Shown here: piece after piece, positions 25,175 to 34,496 of the stretch | Layout of the letters: every line of letters starts with the position of its first letter | Position numbering within the stretch: position 1 is the stretch's first letter | Notes under the pieces: model-generated | Told to the model about the DNA's origin: nothing | Databases searched by the model: none | The model's input: the letters and a program-made list of their open reading frames with translations, nothing else | DNA from: Arcicella rosea | GTDB taxonomy: Bacteria; Bacteroidota; Bacteroidia; Cytophagales; Spirosomataceae | Reading direction: 5' to 3' | Assembly: GCF_014204325.1 (NCBI RefSeq) | Contig: NZ_JACHKT010000003.1 | Span: 124,001 to 188,000 of the forward strand | DNA length: 64,000 nt | Position numbers and translations under genes: made by a program

Positions 25175-27985
25175 TTACCAACCATTATTTTTCTTTAATT
25201 TATCCACATGTCCTTTTACGTTGTAAGTAATGCTCAACATAAAATAACGAGCTAACGTTAATGCAGTTTGGTTTGTTACAACGTTTTGGTAACCACGTTG
25301 AGTGATTGTCTGACGTTTGTTGAAAACATCAAATGCTGCTAAACGAAGCTCAACTTTATTGTCTTTCATCAGTAATCTTCTTACAGAACAGTTCAAGATT
25401 GGAATGTCTTGATTGAATCCGAAACGGTCGTTTTTATAGCCATTATAATCAAGATTTGTTTCAAAGAAGGTTTTCTTCGCAAAATTCCATTTTAAAGAGG
25501 CATCCAAACCTTTTGTATTAATGTTCTGATTTTGTCCTTCTTCAATAGAATATTTAACCTTGGTGAAACCTAAACTTCCACTAAGTCCCATTAATAATTT
25601 ATCACTTGGAGTAATGCTAAAACCTAAAGTAATGTTATAACCTTGGTTATTGGTTTCATTTTTAACTCCGTTGATAAACGTTGGGTTATTCGTAAGATTA
25701 ACATTTCCATTAAGGTTAACTGTAAGTTTCGTTTTTACAATCGGAAAGCTTGTGTAAAGCCCTGTATTGAAACGAGTACCGCCTGAAATGTTTTCTGGAC
25801 GAGTTGTTGTAACAAAATTTGATGGATTTACTTCCTGATTATAAACTACCTGACTCTGGTAATAATTATAACTTGTCCACAAGCTAATGTTGGTAAAAGT
25901 AGAAGGGTCAAATTTGTAAAGATCAAGTCCAACTTCATGACTTTTAACAGGCAATAAATCTTGATTTCCTTTTGTGATGTAAAAAGGGTTATTGTTATTA
26001 ACAACCGGTTGTAAGTCGGTGATACTTGGTGCTTCTACATTCAAATTGTAGTTGAAGCCTATATAAGTATTATTTTTCAGGTCGATACTTGCAGAAAGGT
26101 TTGGCGTAAGTGCATCGTAGCTTTTATTGATTTCAGTAGTTAAAGGAGTGCCTTCTTTTGGATAAACTTTTCCATTCAAATCATAACGAAGCCCAGCTAA
26201 ACCAGCTGAAACATTAATACCTGCATGAGAATAACGTATGCTACTACCAATTCTATTATAAGTAATATCGTTTTGGTAAAATGTACTCAAGCTATCAAAA
26301 CGCTCATTGTTTGATAAACCATTGAAGGCATTTCTTCCCACTTCTTGTTTATTGTTACTGAAATTATAGAAACTTTCCCAATAGATTTTCTTTGAAAGTG
26401 GCTCTAAGAAATTTAATCCACCTTTCAAAAAGTTTGTATTATTGGCATTTTGATTTAATTGACTGATGGCTCTGATTTGTTCGTTGACATCTTGAGCTGC
26501 AAAAAACTTTGTTAATGAATAAAGTTTATCAGTTCCATCTGTAGATGCAACATTGTACATCAAACTAGCCGCCAAAGTACGTCCTTTCTTTTTGAATTTA
26601 TGTCTGAAAATAGCAGTACCTGAAAAGTTAAAGGCATTCAAATCTGAACTATTATTGATTGCTACAGCATTACGAAGTGCATTTTCTTGGGTTAAGTAAC
26701 GCTGACTTTTCAAATCTGTTCCGTTAGAATTACTAAAACGTAAACTTGCTTTGGTAATCAATGTATTGCTTGAATCGAGCATTTGTTCAAAACGTCCAGC
26801 AATACTGTGGTTTCCTCTGAAATTAGTGGTTTTTGTTGTATCAGTTGTAGAGAAAGAATTATTTTGTAGGAACGTTTTAGTGTTTTGAAATTGGTCAAGA
26901 TTTAAATCTGTCTGATTGTAGAAATAGCTAGTACTCAATTTCGTTTTTTGATAAGTATAGTTATAATTCACCCCGCTACCAAAGTTTTTGGTAAAACCTC
27001 TTCCATCAAAATTATCGGTAATACCGCCGCCATCAGAAAAATAGTATCGACCGCCACCGCCAAAACCAAAGTCACCATTATCATTTTGATTGAAAGTATT
27101 ATTTCCTTTGAATTCGCCATAATCACTCCAATTCACACCCGTTTCGTTGATATTATTGGCATAAGCAAGTATTGAAAACTGTTCTTTTTTATTGAAACGG
27201 TTATAGTTACCTCTGAAAGCACCTCTTGATTCTGTTCCTACAGCACCTGTAATTTTTCCGAATGCCCCTTTTTTGTATTCGTCTTTTAATTCAAGATTGA
27301 TAGTTTTTTCTTTTTTCCCATCGTCAATACCAGTCAATAAAGCCTGGTCAGATTTTCCATTGAAAACCTGTACTTTAGAAATTGTTTCAGCACCTAAGTT
27401 TTTGGTAGCAGCTTTTGGGTCATCACCAAAAAACGTTTTTCCATCAACTAATACTTTTTTAACATCTTTCCCTTGTGCTTTGATATTTCCACTGGCATCA
27501 ATTTCCAAACCGGGTAAACGGCGTAGTAAATCTTCTACAGAAGACCCTGGCGGTACTTTAAAAGAAGCTGCATTGTATTCAATTGTGTCACCTTTGATAC
27601 TCAATGGTGCTTTGGCTGTTCTAACAACTACTTCTAATAATTCTTGGGAAATGGGTTTGATTTTGATTGCTCCTAAGTCTGCAATATCTGTTTCCGAAGG
27701 TTTGACATTTTGCTGAAAAGGAAGGAATCCGACGTAGGAAATCTTGAGTAAGTAATTTGAATTTTTAACATTTCTGAATTCAAAAGCACCTTTGTCGTTC
27801 GCTCTTGAAAAATTGACCAAAGCAGAATCTTTGGGTTGAAGTAACATAACCGTTGCACCAGACATAACGGTTGAGTTGGTGTCTTGAACTATACCTTTAA
27901 TGGTTACTCTGGCAGGGTTTTGAGCCATGACAAGTGTAGAAAAGGCGAGAAAGACAAATAATAGCAATAAAGTAGATTTTCTCAT
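25175..27985 (-). CDS. TonB-linked outer-membrane protein with carboxypeptidase-regulatory-like domain
   Basis: A 936-residue outer-membrane protein. It has a signal peptide (LLLLFVFLAFSTLVMAQ), an Ig-like carboxypeptidase-regulatory domain (about 26-110; VTIKGIVQDTNSTVMSGAT), a plug-like domain with SSVEDLLRRLPGLEIDASG and DDPKAATKNLG, and a long C-terminal barrel rich in aromatic strands. This is the outer-membrane barrel (OMP_b-brl_3) type often without a SusD partner. The protein ends KKNNGW rather than in a typical Phe-terminated TonB receptor strand. Substrate unknown; it is probably co-transcribed with the GLPGLI gene. Confidence 0.9.
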   Translation of the reverse strand: MRKSTLLLLFVFLAFSTLVMAQNPARVTIKGIVQDTNSTVMSGATVMLLQPKDSALVNFSRANDKGAFEFRNVKNSNYLLKISYVGFLPFQQNVKPSETDIADLGAIKIKPISQELLEVVVRTAKAPLSIKGDTIEYNAASFKVPPGSSVEDLLRRLPGLEIDASGNIKAQGKDVKKVLVDGKTFFGDDPKAATKNLGAETISKVQVFNGKSDQALLTGIDDGKKEKTINLELKDEYKKGAFGKITGAVGTESRGAFRGNYNRFNKKEQFSILAYANNINETGVNWSDYGEFKGNNTFNQNDNGDFGFGGGGRYYFSDGGGITDNFDGRGFTKNFGSGVNYNYTYQKTKLSTSYFYNQTDLNLDQFQNTKTFLQNNSFSTTDTTKTTNFRGNHSIAGRFEQMLDSSNTLITKASLRFSNSNGTDLKSQRYLTQENALRNAVAINNSSDLNAFNFSGTAIFRHKFKKKGRTLAASLMYNVASTDGTDKLYSLTKFFAAQDVNEQIRAISQLNQNANNTNFLKGGLNFLEPLSKKIYWESFYNFSNNKQEVGRNAFNGLSNNERFDSLSTFYQNDITYNRIGSSIRYSHAGINVSAGLAGLRYDLNGKVYPKEGTPLTTEINKSYDALTPNLSASIDLKNNTYIGFNYNLNVEAPSITDLQPVVNNNNPFYITKGNQDLLPVKSHEVGLDLYKFDPSTFTNISLWTSYNYYQSQVVYNQEVNPSNFVTTTRPENISGGTRFNTGLYTSFPIVKTKLTVNLNGNVNLTNNPTFINGVKNETNNQGYNITLGFSITPSDKLLMGLSGSLGFTKVKYSIEEGQNQNINTKGLDASLKWNFAKKTFFETNLDYNGYKNDRFGFNQDIPILNCSVRRLLMKDNKVELRLAAFDVFNKRQTITQRGYQNVVTNQTALTLARYFMLSITYNVKGHVDKLKKNNGW

Positions 27986-28162
27986 GATGTTAGAGTTGAT
28001 TTTGTGGAGGTTTAAATATCAAAAATCAAATTAACTATTTTTTTAGTTAATAAAAAAGTACTTAACGTTTTTTAACATTTTTGTAAAAGAGGAAGAGAAT
28101 GAGACTTTTGTTGCAGGGGTGCCGATTTATTTTTTTGAGCAAGATGGGAGAGAAGCAAAAAG

Positions 28163-28194
28163 CATCATGTTTATCGACTAGAATAAACATGATG
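28163..28194 (-). terminator. Terminator of the trehalase transcript
   Basis: A perfect 12-bp stem CATCATGTTTAT/ATAAACATGATG with an 8-nt loop, followed on the minus strand by CTTTTT. Confidence 0.8.
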
Positions 28195-28214
28195 TGTCTT
28201 AAAAGAAGAATGAT

Positions 28215-29729
28215 TTACTTACAATTTAAAAATTTCAAAAATACGCCATTTGTCCATCCGAAACCATCTTGGTTTGGATATTCTCCTCCACCAGCTTCGG
28301 TATTTGGTGTTTCTACGTTGTATTTTTCGGTCATTTTACCTGTTTTCAAATACACATTTTCATTACTTTGAATCCAACGGGTTTTGATTTTATCAGCTAA
28401 AATATCAAATCCATAAGATTTTAATCCTTGAAAAGTAATGTATTGCAAAGGTGCCCAGCCATTTGGTGCATCCCATTGTTGACCAGAATTGGTAGTAGTT
28501 GTAATTAAACCGCCATCTTTCAAAAATCTATCTTTGATGATTCTAGAAACATTGGTTGCTTGAAATTTATTAGCAATTTCAAAAAACAGTGGAAATGTTG
28601 CCGCCAAAGTATAAGCTTCAGTATTTTTTTGTGCTACAAAATCGTAATCAAAGTAAAAGCCAGCTTCTACGCTGTAACAATATTTCTTGATGGCTTTTTC
28701 TCTTTGCTTTGAGGCATTATAGAGTTTGTTGGCCGAAAAATTATCATCCAGCAATAAAAAAGCTTTAAATAAAGTCTTTTCAAGATTTAAGAGTAAACAG
28801 TTTAAATCTACAGGAATAATATCCGTGGTGTGAATGGTAGTCATATTTTGACCATCCTTAAACCAGCGACTACTAAAATCCCAACCAGATTCTGCGGCGG
28901 CTCTGATGTGTCGATAAATTTCTGAGGTATTTCCTGTAGCTTGTTCAGCTAATTCAAGGTCTTCTTTATATGCTTCTGGTCGTGGAGTATTGTTTTCATC
29001 CCAGTATCGATTCAAAAAACCTCCATTTGGCATTTTTACTACTCTATTAATGGCAACGCTTTCTTTGTCTTTAGTCAATTGATTTTTACCTTTCATCCAA
29101 AAGTCATACTCCTTTTCTAAAGCAGGCAAATATTTAAGCAATACTTCATCACCTTTTTCTTGTCGGAGTAATTCAACCATTAAAGAAAAAAATGGTGGCT
29201 GCGAACGCCCCAAGAAGTAAGTACGATTTCCATTTGGAATGTAGCCAAATTTATCAATTAAGAAAGCAAAATTATTTATAATGCCTTCAATCAAATCAAT
29301 TTGCCCACTTTCCTGCAAACCAAGCATCGTAAAGTAGCTGTCCCAATAATAAATTTCTTGAAATCTGCCACCCGGAACTACGTAGCGTGAAGGCAATTGA
29401 ATTAAAGAACCTTCTTGTTCTTGTTGACTTGGCTCACGAGTAAGAATCGACCATAAAGCTGATAAATGTTCAGCGATTGGTTTTGAAGTATCACTTTTAT
29501 AATCGTTTGACGGGATAGAATTGGCTGTATAGTTATTATCAATAAATTGCTTTAAGATAAAAGAGGGATTGTTTTTTTCTTGTAAATATTTTTCCAAAAT
29601 TAGCTCAGATGAATACTTTGGAATGTAATCATTAAAGGTTTTGGAGTCAGGAAAAATATTGCTCATCTGCACAGCGACGAACAATTCATCGAAGAGATGA
29701 TTTGGCTTTAAGTGATTGTTGTTGGACAT
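28215..29729 (-). CDS. treF: Alpha,alpha-trehalase (cytoplasmic type)
   Basis: A GH37 enzyme that splits trehalose into two glucoses. It has 504 residues. The first family signature PGGRFQEIYYWDSY is at about residue 116 and the second QWDAPNGWAPLQ at about 410. The catalytic region SGWDFSSRWF (acid Asp) and EKYN near the C-terminus (base Glu) are present. No signal peptide is visible (MSNNNHLKPNHLFDEL), so it should act in the cytoplasm on imported trehalose. It lies 112 bases downstream of an MFS transporter gene in the same direction, which fits an uptake-hydrolysis pair. Confidence 0.93.
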   Translation of the reverse strand: MSNNNHLKPNHLFDELFVAVQMSNIFPDSKTFNDYIPKYSSELILEKYLQEKNNPSFILKQFIDNNYTANSIPSNDYKSDTSKPIAEHLSALWSILTREPSQQEQEGSLIQLPSRYVVPGGRFQEIYYWDSYFTMLGLQESGQIDLIEGIINNFAFLIDKFGYIPNGNRTYFLGRSQPPFFSLMVELLRQEKGDEVLLKYLPALEKEYDFWMKGKNQLTKDKESVAINRVVKMPNGGFLNRYWDENNTPRPEAYKEDLELAEQATGNTSEIYRHIRAAAESGWDFSSRWFKDGQNMTTIHTTDIIPVDLNCLLLNLEKTLFKAFLLLDDNFSANKLYNASKQREKAIKKYCYSVEAGFYFDYDFVAQKNTEAYTLAATFPLFFEIANKFQATNVSRIIKDRFLKDGGLITTTTNSGQQWDAPNGWAPLQYITFQGLKSYGFDILADKIKTRWIQSNENVYLKTGKMTEKYNVETPNTEAGGGEYPNQDGFGWTNGVFLKFLNCK

Positions 29730-29841
29730 CTTGATTTAATACTACAAAGTATATAATCGCTCAAATGATTTTGTCCCTTGTAGCTTTTTGTTTTATTGAT
29801 TGTTTATAAAAATGGAATAATACTCAAGCTAAAAATATCAA

Positions 29842-31098
29842 TTAATGTCCTCCTGTATTGTTTAATTCAACTTTTTCACTGTTTGATAATTTGTTGAAAA
29901 CAATCAAACAAACAATTAAAATAGTCAGTGGAATTAATGAAAAGTAGAAAGCACTTTCGCCACCATAAGCTTCAAAAATATGTCCTGTAATTAATGAACC
30001 AGTTGTGCCACCTAATGCTGAAAAAATCACAATTAAACCCGACATTACTCCATGCTGACGATTAGGAAGTGAACTTAAAATAACGGAATTAATCGCTGGA
30101 TAAATTGGTGCAATGACTAAACCAATCATCGGAAAAATGAATGCAACGATAGGTGCATTTCCCCAACCTGTAATTACTTCATTGCCTAAATTCTTGGCAA
30201 GTGGTAACGCTACAGTAACCAAAATGCCTGCCAAAACGACACAAGTAAGTAACACAAAAAGCCATTTGATTTTTTGGAGTACAATTCCTGCCAAAAATCT
30301 GCCAATTGCTGTTGAAGCCGCTAAAATACTTGCCATTTGGATACTCAAACTGGCAGGTAAATGTAAAACTTTACTATTGAAGGTTGGGAGCCAGCTCATG
30401 ATACTTTGTTCAATTAATACATAAATAAAGGCACTCGCTACAAAAACTAAAACTACTGGAACAATTACCAAACGAAGCATTTCATTAAAACCACCCAAAG
30501 TGTTTTCAGTACTTTCTTTTTTTATACTTGATTCATCCAAAGGGGAAGTCAACAATAATATAAATGCAAAGACCGCCAAACCAGCCAATAAATAATAAAC
30601 ATTTACCCAAGCAGATGACTGCGGATTTAAGTCGTCTATAAAAGCACTAAATACAAAACTGCCAGTAAGCACGCCAATCATAAAGAACGATTCGATGAAA
30701 TTCATCAAGCTGATATGCTCATTTTTATCTTTGGTGATTAAGCCAATTGTGGCATAAACCGAAACTTTTATCAAAGCAAACGAAGTACCAATAGAAGCGA
30801 ATAACAATTTTGTCATCCAAAATTGATTTAAAAAAGGCATCATTAAACAAGTAATTGAAACGATTCCTAATGCAATGAGCATAGAATTTTTATAGCCAAT
30901 TCTTACAATAAACGATGCCACCAAAAACGAAACAGCAGCAATACTCAAATCTTTAAATGCCTCTAATATCGAAGCGGAAGATTCAGAGATTCCATAAGTA
31001 TTTTGTACTTGTAAAATCACAGCACCAACGCTATTCAACAGAATGGCAAAGAGGAAATAATTGATAAATATTGATACTTTAATTTTCCAGTTGTTCAT
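29842..31098 (-). CDS. MFS transporter, probable sugar (trehalose) importer
   Basis: A 418-residue protein with about 12 hydrophobic helices filling the sequence and a short hydrophilic loop around residues 188-205 (DESSIKKESTENTLGG). The N-terminal NNWKIKVSIFINYFLFAIL and the motif-A-like ASFIVRIGYKNSM between helices 2 and 3 fit an MFS sugar or drug permease. The position just upstream of trehalase suggests trehalose or a related disaccharide as substrate; this is inference. A strong hairpin terminator stands 27 bases before the ATG (31125-31152). Confidence 0.8.
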   Translation of the reverse strand: MNNWKIKVSIFINYFLFAILLNSVGAVILQVQNTYGISESSASILEAFKDLSIAAVSFLVASFIVRIGYKNSMLIALGIVSITCLMMPFLNQFWMTKLLFASIGTSFALIKVSVYATIGLITKDKNEHISLMNFIESFFMIGVLTGSFVFSAFIDDLNPQSSAWVNVYYLLAGLAVFAFILLLTSPLDESSIKKESTENTLGGFNEMLRLVIVPVVLVFVASAFIYVLIEQSIMSWLPTFNSKVLHLPASLSIQMASILAASTAIGRFLAGIVLQKIKWLFVLLTCVVLAGILVTVALPLAKNLGNEVITGWGNAPIVAFIFPMIGLVIAPIYPAINSVILSSLPNRQHGVMSGLIVIFSALGGTTGSLITGHIFEAYGGESAFYFSLIPLTILIVCLIVFNKLSNSEKVELNNTGGH

Positions 31099-31117
31099 GG
31101 TTGGGGCTACTTATAAT

Positions 31118-31152
31118 ATTAAAAAAAGAAGCGGACGTCAGTCCGCTTCTTT
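31118..31152 (-). terminator. Rho-independent terminator in the leader of the transporter-trehalase operon
   Basis: On the minus strand AAAGAAGCGGAC, loop TGAC, GTCCGCTTCTTT followed by further T gives a 12-bp perfect stem and a T-tract ending near 31121, 22 bases before the transporter ATG (31098). No gene on the minus strand lies upstream for it to terminate; the next gene is the divergent AraC regulator. It is thus either an attenuator or the end of an unannotated minus-strand RNA. Confidence 0.75.
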
Positions 31153-31350
31153 GGCGTTATTGGCTTATTGAACAAGTTGCTATATAAATGGTTAATGCTT
31201 TCACAAAATTCAGACAATATTGGTTAAAAAACTACTCTTTGATTATTATAAAATATTACTGTATTAATAATTAATATTATTATGAAGTAATTTTTTCAGT
31301 AAATTAGCCATAAAAATGAAAATATTCATAATTTATATAAAAAACATTTA

Positions 31351-32226
31351 ATGAAAGCAGAATTTGAAATAATCCAGCCAGATGAAGGGAGTTCCTTCAG
31401 GATTTTGCATCATAAAGTATCAGCTGGTACTTTCAGATGGAGCTATCATTATCATCCAGAATATGAAATTGTGTTGGTCTTTCAGGGTTCGGGAAGAAGG
31501 CATGTCGGCAATCATTTGAGCTACTATACCAATGGCGATTTGGTGATGATTGGCTCAGACATTCCGCATTCAGGTTTTGGTTATGGTGCTATTGGCACAC
31601 ACGAGGAAGTTGTCATTCAATTCAAAGAAAATTTTCTAGGCGATGGCTTTATTAGAGTTCAAGAAATGTCTGCTATCAAATTACTTTTTGAACGTTCTAA
31701 ACAAGGAATTTCTTTTTATGGTGAAACCCGTGAAGAACTCAATCTTCGTTTTAGAAAATTACTCGAACTATCTCATTTTGAAAGACTAATTGAGTTACTT
31801 GGTATTCTTCAATTTCTTGCAAAATCAACAGAATATGTATTGCTCAATGCTTCCGATATACGTTACAATTTTAGTTTAAAAGATCAAGAACGTTTGAATA
31901 AAATCTACAAATTTGTAGAAGATAATTTTAGGCAAGAAATTGATATACAGGAAGTTGCTGATTTGTCAAGTCTTACGATTCCTGCTTTTTGTAATTACTT
32001 TAAAAAGAATGTTAATCAAACATTTACAGAATTCGTGAATGAATATCGAATAAATCAAGCCTGTAAAATGCTTTTGAAAGGCGAGGATATTACGGATGTA
32101 TGTTTTCATTGTGGGTTCAATAATGTATCTTATTTCGGTCGTGTTTTCAGAGAATTCAAAGGGAAAAGTCCTTCTCAGTTTCGGAGAGCTTTTATCGAAG
32201 AACTCAATCAAAGTGTTTCCGCATAA
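31351..32226 (+). CDS. AraC-family regulator with N-terminal cupin
   Basis: A 291-residue transcription factor. The N-terminal cupin (about 10-110) shows FRWSYHYHPEYEIVLVFQGSGRR and the histidines of a sugar-binding jelly roll. The C-terminal AraC HTH pair (about 185-285) has LSSLTIPAFCNYFKKNVNQ and the signature DVCFHCGFNNVSYFGRVFREF ahead of KGKSPSQFRR. It is divergent from the transporter-trehalase operon and 78 bases upstream of lutA. Either operon could be its target; the sugar-type cupin favours the trehalose genes. The gene has no good -33/-7 pair upstream. Confidence 0.9.
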   Translation: MKAEFEIIQPDEGSSFRILHHKVSAGTFRWSYHYHPEYEIVLVFQGSGRRHVGNHLSYYTNGDLVMIGSDIPHSGFGYGAIGTHEEVVIQFKENFLGDGFIRVQEMSAIKLLFERSKQGISFYGETREELNLRFRKLLELSHFERLIELLGILQFLAKSTEYVLLNASDIRYNFSLKDQERLNKIYKFVEDNFRQEIDIQEVADLSSLTIPAFCNYFKKNVNQTFTEFVNEYRINQACKMLLKGEDITDVCFHCGFNNVSYFGRVFREFKGKSPSQFRRAFIEELNQSVSA

Positions 32227-32259
32227 GAGTACAGTATGCTTTAAAGAGTATTTTAACTG

Positions 32260-32267
32260 TAATTTTG
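32260..32267 (+). promoter_or_regulatory. -7 element upstream of lutA
   Basis: TAATTTTG lies 38 nt before the lutA ATG at 32305. The -33 region is weak (TTTAA). Confidence 0.45.
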
Positions 32268-32304
32268 GACTTTATAGAAAAGATTGAATTGTAGATCCAA
32301 AACG

Positions 32305-33021
32305 ATGAAAGTAGCGCTGTTTATTCCTTGTTATATCGACCAGTTTTATCCGAATGTAGCCATCGCTACTTTGGAGCTATTAGAGAAATTTGGTTGTGAA
32401 GTACATTATCCACTAAATCAAACTTGTTGTGGACAACCCATGGCAAATTCTGGTTTTGAACATCTCAGTAAAGGATGTGACAAAAATTTTCTTGAAAACT
32501 TTAAAGGTTACGAATACATTGTTTCGCCATCGGGTAGTTGTACGCTACATGTGAAAGACCATGTGTTGGGCAAAGATGGTAGCAATGCTAAAATTTATGA
32601 ACTCACAGAATTTTTGGTTGATGTATTAAAAGTAGAAAATCTTCAAGCATATTTTCCACACAAAGTTGGTTTACATCAAAGTTGTCACGGACAGCGAGGT
32701 TTGAAATTAGCTCAAATGTCGGAATTGGTTGCCGAACCATATTCAAAACCAGAAAAATTATTGAACATGGTTGATGGTTTGTCGTTGATTGAGTTGGATA
32801 GAAAAGACGAATGCTGTGGTTTTGGTGGTACTTTTTGTGTGGCAGAGGAAGCCGTTTCAGCCAAAATGGGCAAAGATAGAGTAGCTGACCATCTTCGTCA
32901 TGAAGCTGAATTTATTACTGGTGCAGATGTTTCTTGTTTAATGCACATGGAAGGAATTTTAAGAAGAAAAGGCTCAAATGTGAAAGTAAAGCATATCGCT
33001 GAAATTTTGAATAGTTTATAA
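32305..33021 (+). CDS. lutA: L-lactate utilization protein LutA ((Fe-S)-binding, LldE)
   Basis: LutA is the cysteine-rich subunit of the three-part LutABC iron-sulfur L-lactate oxidation system. The ATG at 32305 (MKVALFIPCYIDQF) is preferred over a TTG 21 bases upstream (238 residues). It has the two CCG domains: NQTCCGQPMANSGF near residue 40 and KDECCGFGGTFCV near residue 170, with intervening cysteines in SPSGSCTL and HQSCHGQRG. These bind a 4Fe-4S or non-cubane cluster in heterodisulfide-reductase-like subunits. It is followed by lutB after a low-complexity spacer. Confidence 0.93.
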   Translation: MKVALFIPCYIDQFYPNVAIATLELLEKFGCEVHYPLNQTCCGQPMANSGFEHLSKGCDKNFLENFKGYEYIVSPSGSCTLHVKDHVLGKDGSNAKIYELTEFLVDVLKVENLQAYFPHKVGLHQSCHGQRGLKLAQMSELVAEPYSKPEKLLNMVDGLSLIELDRKDECCGFGGTFCVAEEAVSAKMGKDRVADHLRHEAEFITGADVSCLMHMEGILRRKGSNVKVKHIAEILNSL

Positions 33022-33026
33022 TTGTA

Positions 33027-33100
33027 ATTGAGTGATTGGTGATTTAGTGATTAATTTTTTTTGGAAACCACTCAATCTCCATTCACTCAATCACTAAATT
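33027..33100. repeat. Low-complexity inverted spacer between lutA and lutB
   Basis: The words ATTGAGTGATTGGTGATTTAGTGATT on the left (33027-33052) and CTCAATCACTAAATT on the right can pair; the best arm is GATTTAGTGATT (33041-33052) with AATCACTAAATT (33089-33100). It belongs to the same style of spacer seen near sdhA and sdhB. Confidence 0.5.
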
Positions 33101-33107
33101 GTCTCAG

Positions 33108-34484
33108 ATGAATACTCCAATCAAAGACCATGCTACGGCATCGGGTGAATTTAATAAAGACGAAGATTACGTAAACTGGCACGACGAAACCCTCTGGTTT
33201 GTACGTTCAAAGCGTGATAAAGCCGTTTTTCAGATTCCAGAATGGGAACAATTGCGTGAAGCTGGTTCGCAAATCAAAAATCATGGTTTGTCGAATATGC
33301 ACGATTTATTGGTGCAATTTGAAGAAAAAGCTACGCAAAACGGTATAAAAGTACACTGGGCTGCTGATGGCAAAGAACATAACGAAATAGTACTTTCTAT
33401 CTTAAAAAAACAAGGTGTTACTCGCATGGTAAAATCGAAATCCATGCTGACAGAAGAGTGTCATTTGAATGATTTTTTGAAAGAAAAAGGTATAGAAGTA
33501 ATAGATTCTGATTTGGGTGAACGCATCGTTCAGATGAGAAATGAACCGCCTTCGCATATCGTTTTGCCAGCCATTCACTTAAAAAAAGCAGATGTTGGCG
33601 AAACTTTCCATATTCATTTAGGTACTGAAAAAGGAGCAACAGACCCTCAATATTTAACCGAAGCCGCTCGCCAACATTTAAGAGATACTTTCTTAACAAG
33701 AAAGGTAGCTTTGACTGGCGTAAACTTTGCCATTGCCGAAACAGGCGGTTTTGTGGTTTGTACCAATGAAGGAAATGCCGATATGGGGACGCACTTAGCC
33801 GACGTTCACATCGCTTCGATGGGTTTTGAAAAGATTATTCCTAAAGCCGAACACCTCAGCGTTTTCTTGAGATTGTTAGCAAGAAGTGCTACTGGTCAGC
33901 CGATTACTACTTTTTCAAGTCATTTTCATAAGCCACGTGAAGGTCAAGAAATGCACATTATTTTGGTTGACAATGGCAGAACGACGCAATTAGGTCGCCC
34001 AGATTTTAGAAATTCTTTGAAATGTATTCGTTGTGCGGCTTGTATGAATACTTGTCCAGTCTATCGTCGTTCGGGTGGATTTAGTTATCATTCGGCTGTG
34101 GCTGGGCCAATCGGTTCAATTCTCGCACCGAATTTAGATATGGCAAAAAATGCAGATTTACCTTTTGCTTCAACGCTGTGTGGTTCGTGTTCAAATGTTT
34201 GTCCCGTAAAAATTGATATTCACGATCAATTGTATAAATGGCGACAAGTGTTGGTACAAGATGGTCATGTTTCTAAAGTAAAAGCTGTTGGAATTAATTC
34301 AATGGCAACGGTTTTAAATTCACCAAAATTCTTTAGAACAGCGGGTAAATTGGGAAGATTTTTTATGAAAAATGCTCCTTTCTTGGTGAATAATAGCATG
34401 AATCCTTGGTACAACCAAAGAGAAATGCCTGAACCACCAAAAAAGAGTTTTAGAGATTGGTATATTCGTGAAAAGGGTTTGTAA
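33108..34484 (+). CDS. lutB: L-lactate utilization protein LutB (LUD domain plus ferredoxin, LldF)
   Basis: LutB is the large iron-sulfur subunit of the LutABC complex. The ATG at 33108 (MNTPIKDHATASGEF) is used; a TTG at 33099 lies inside the upstream repeat. The protein has 458 residues. The N-terminal LUD domain covers about 60-290 (VTRMVKSKSMLTEE; GVNFAIAETGGFVV; NEGNADMG). Two 4Fe-4S motifs follow: CIRCAACMNTCPVYRR near residue 305 and CGSCSNVCPVKID near 357. The C-terminus ends with the conserved FRDWYI segment. It probably passes electrons from lactate to the quinone or another acceptor. Confidence 0.93.
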   Translation: MNTPIKDHATASGEFNKDEDYVNWHDETLWFVRSKRDKAVFQIPEWEQLREAGSQIKNHGLSNMHDLLVQFEEKATQNGIKVHWAADGKEHNEIVLSILKKQGVTRMVKSKSMLTEECHLNDFLKEKGIEVIDSDLGERIVQMRNEPPSHIVLPAIHLKKADVGETFHIHLGTEKGATDPQYLTEAARQHLRDTFLTRKVALTGVNFAIAETGGFVVCTNEGNADMGTHLADVHIASMGFEKIIPKAEHLSVFLRLLARSATGQPITTFSSHFHKPREGQEMHIILVDNGRTTQLGRPDFRNSLKCIRCAACMNTCPVYRRSGGFSYHSAVAGPIGSILAPNLDMAKNADLPFASTLCGSCSNVCPVKIDIHDQLYKWRQVLVQDGHVSKVKAVGINSMATVLNSPKFFRTAGKLGRFFMKNAPFLVNNSMNPWYNQREMPEPPKKSFRDWYIREKGL

Positions 34485-34496
34485 TTTGATTTTAAG

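Noticed and set aside
32284-32304. Upstream TTG start of lutA
   Set aside because: ATG at 32305 begins the conserved MKVALFIPCY; TTG starts are unlikely here.
33099-33107. Upstream TTG start of lutB
   Set aside because: It falls inside the inverted spacer; ATG at 33108 is the better start.
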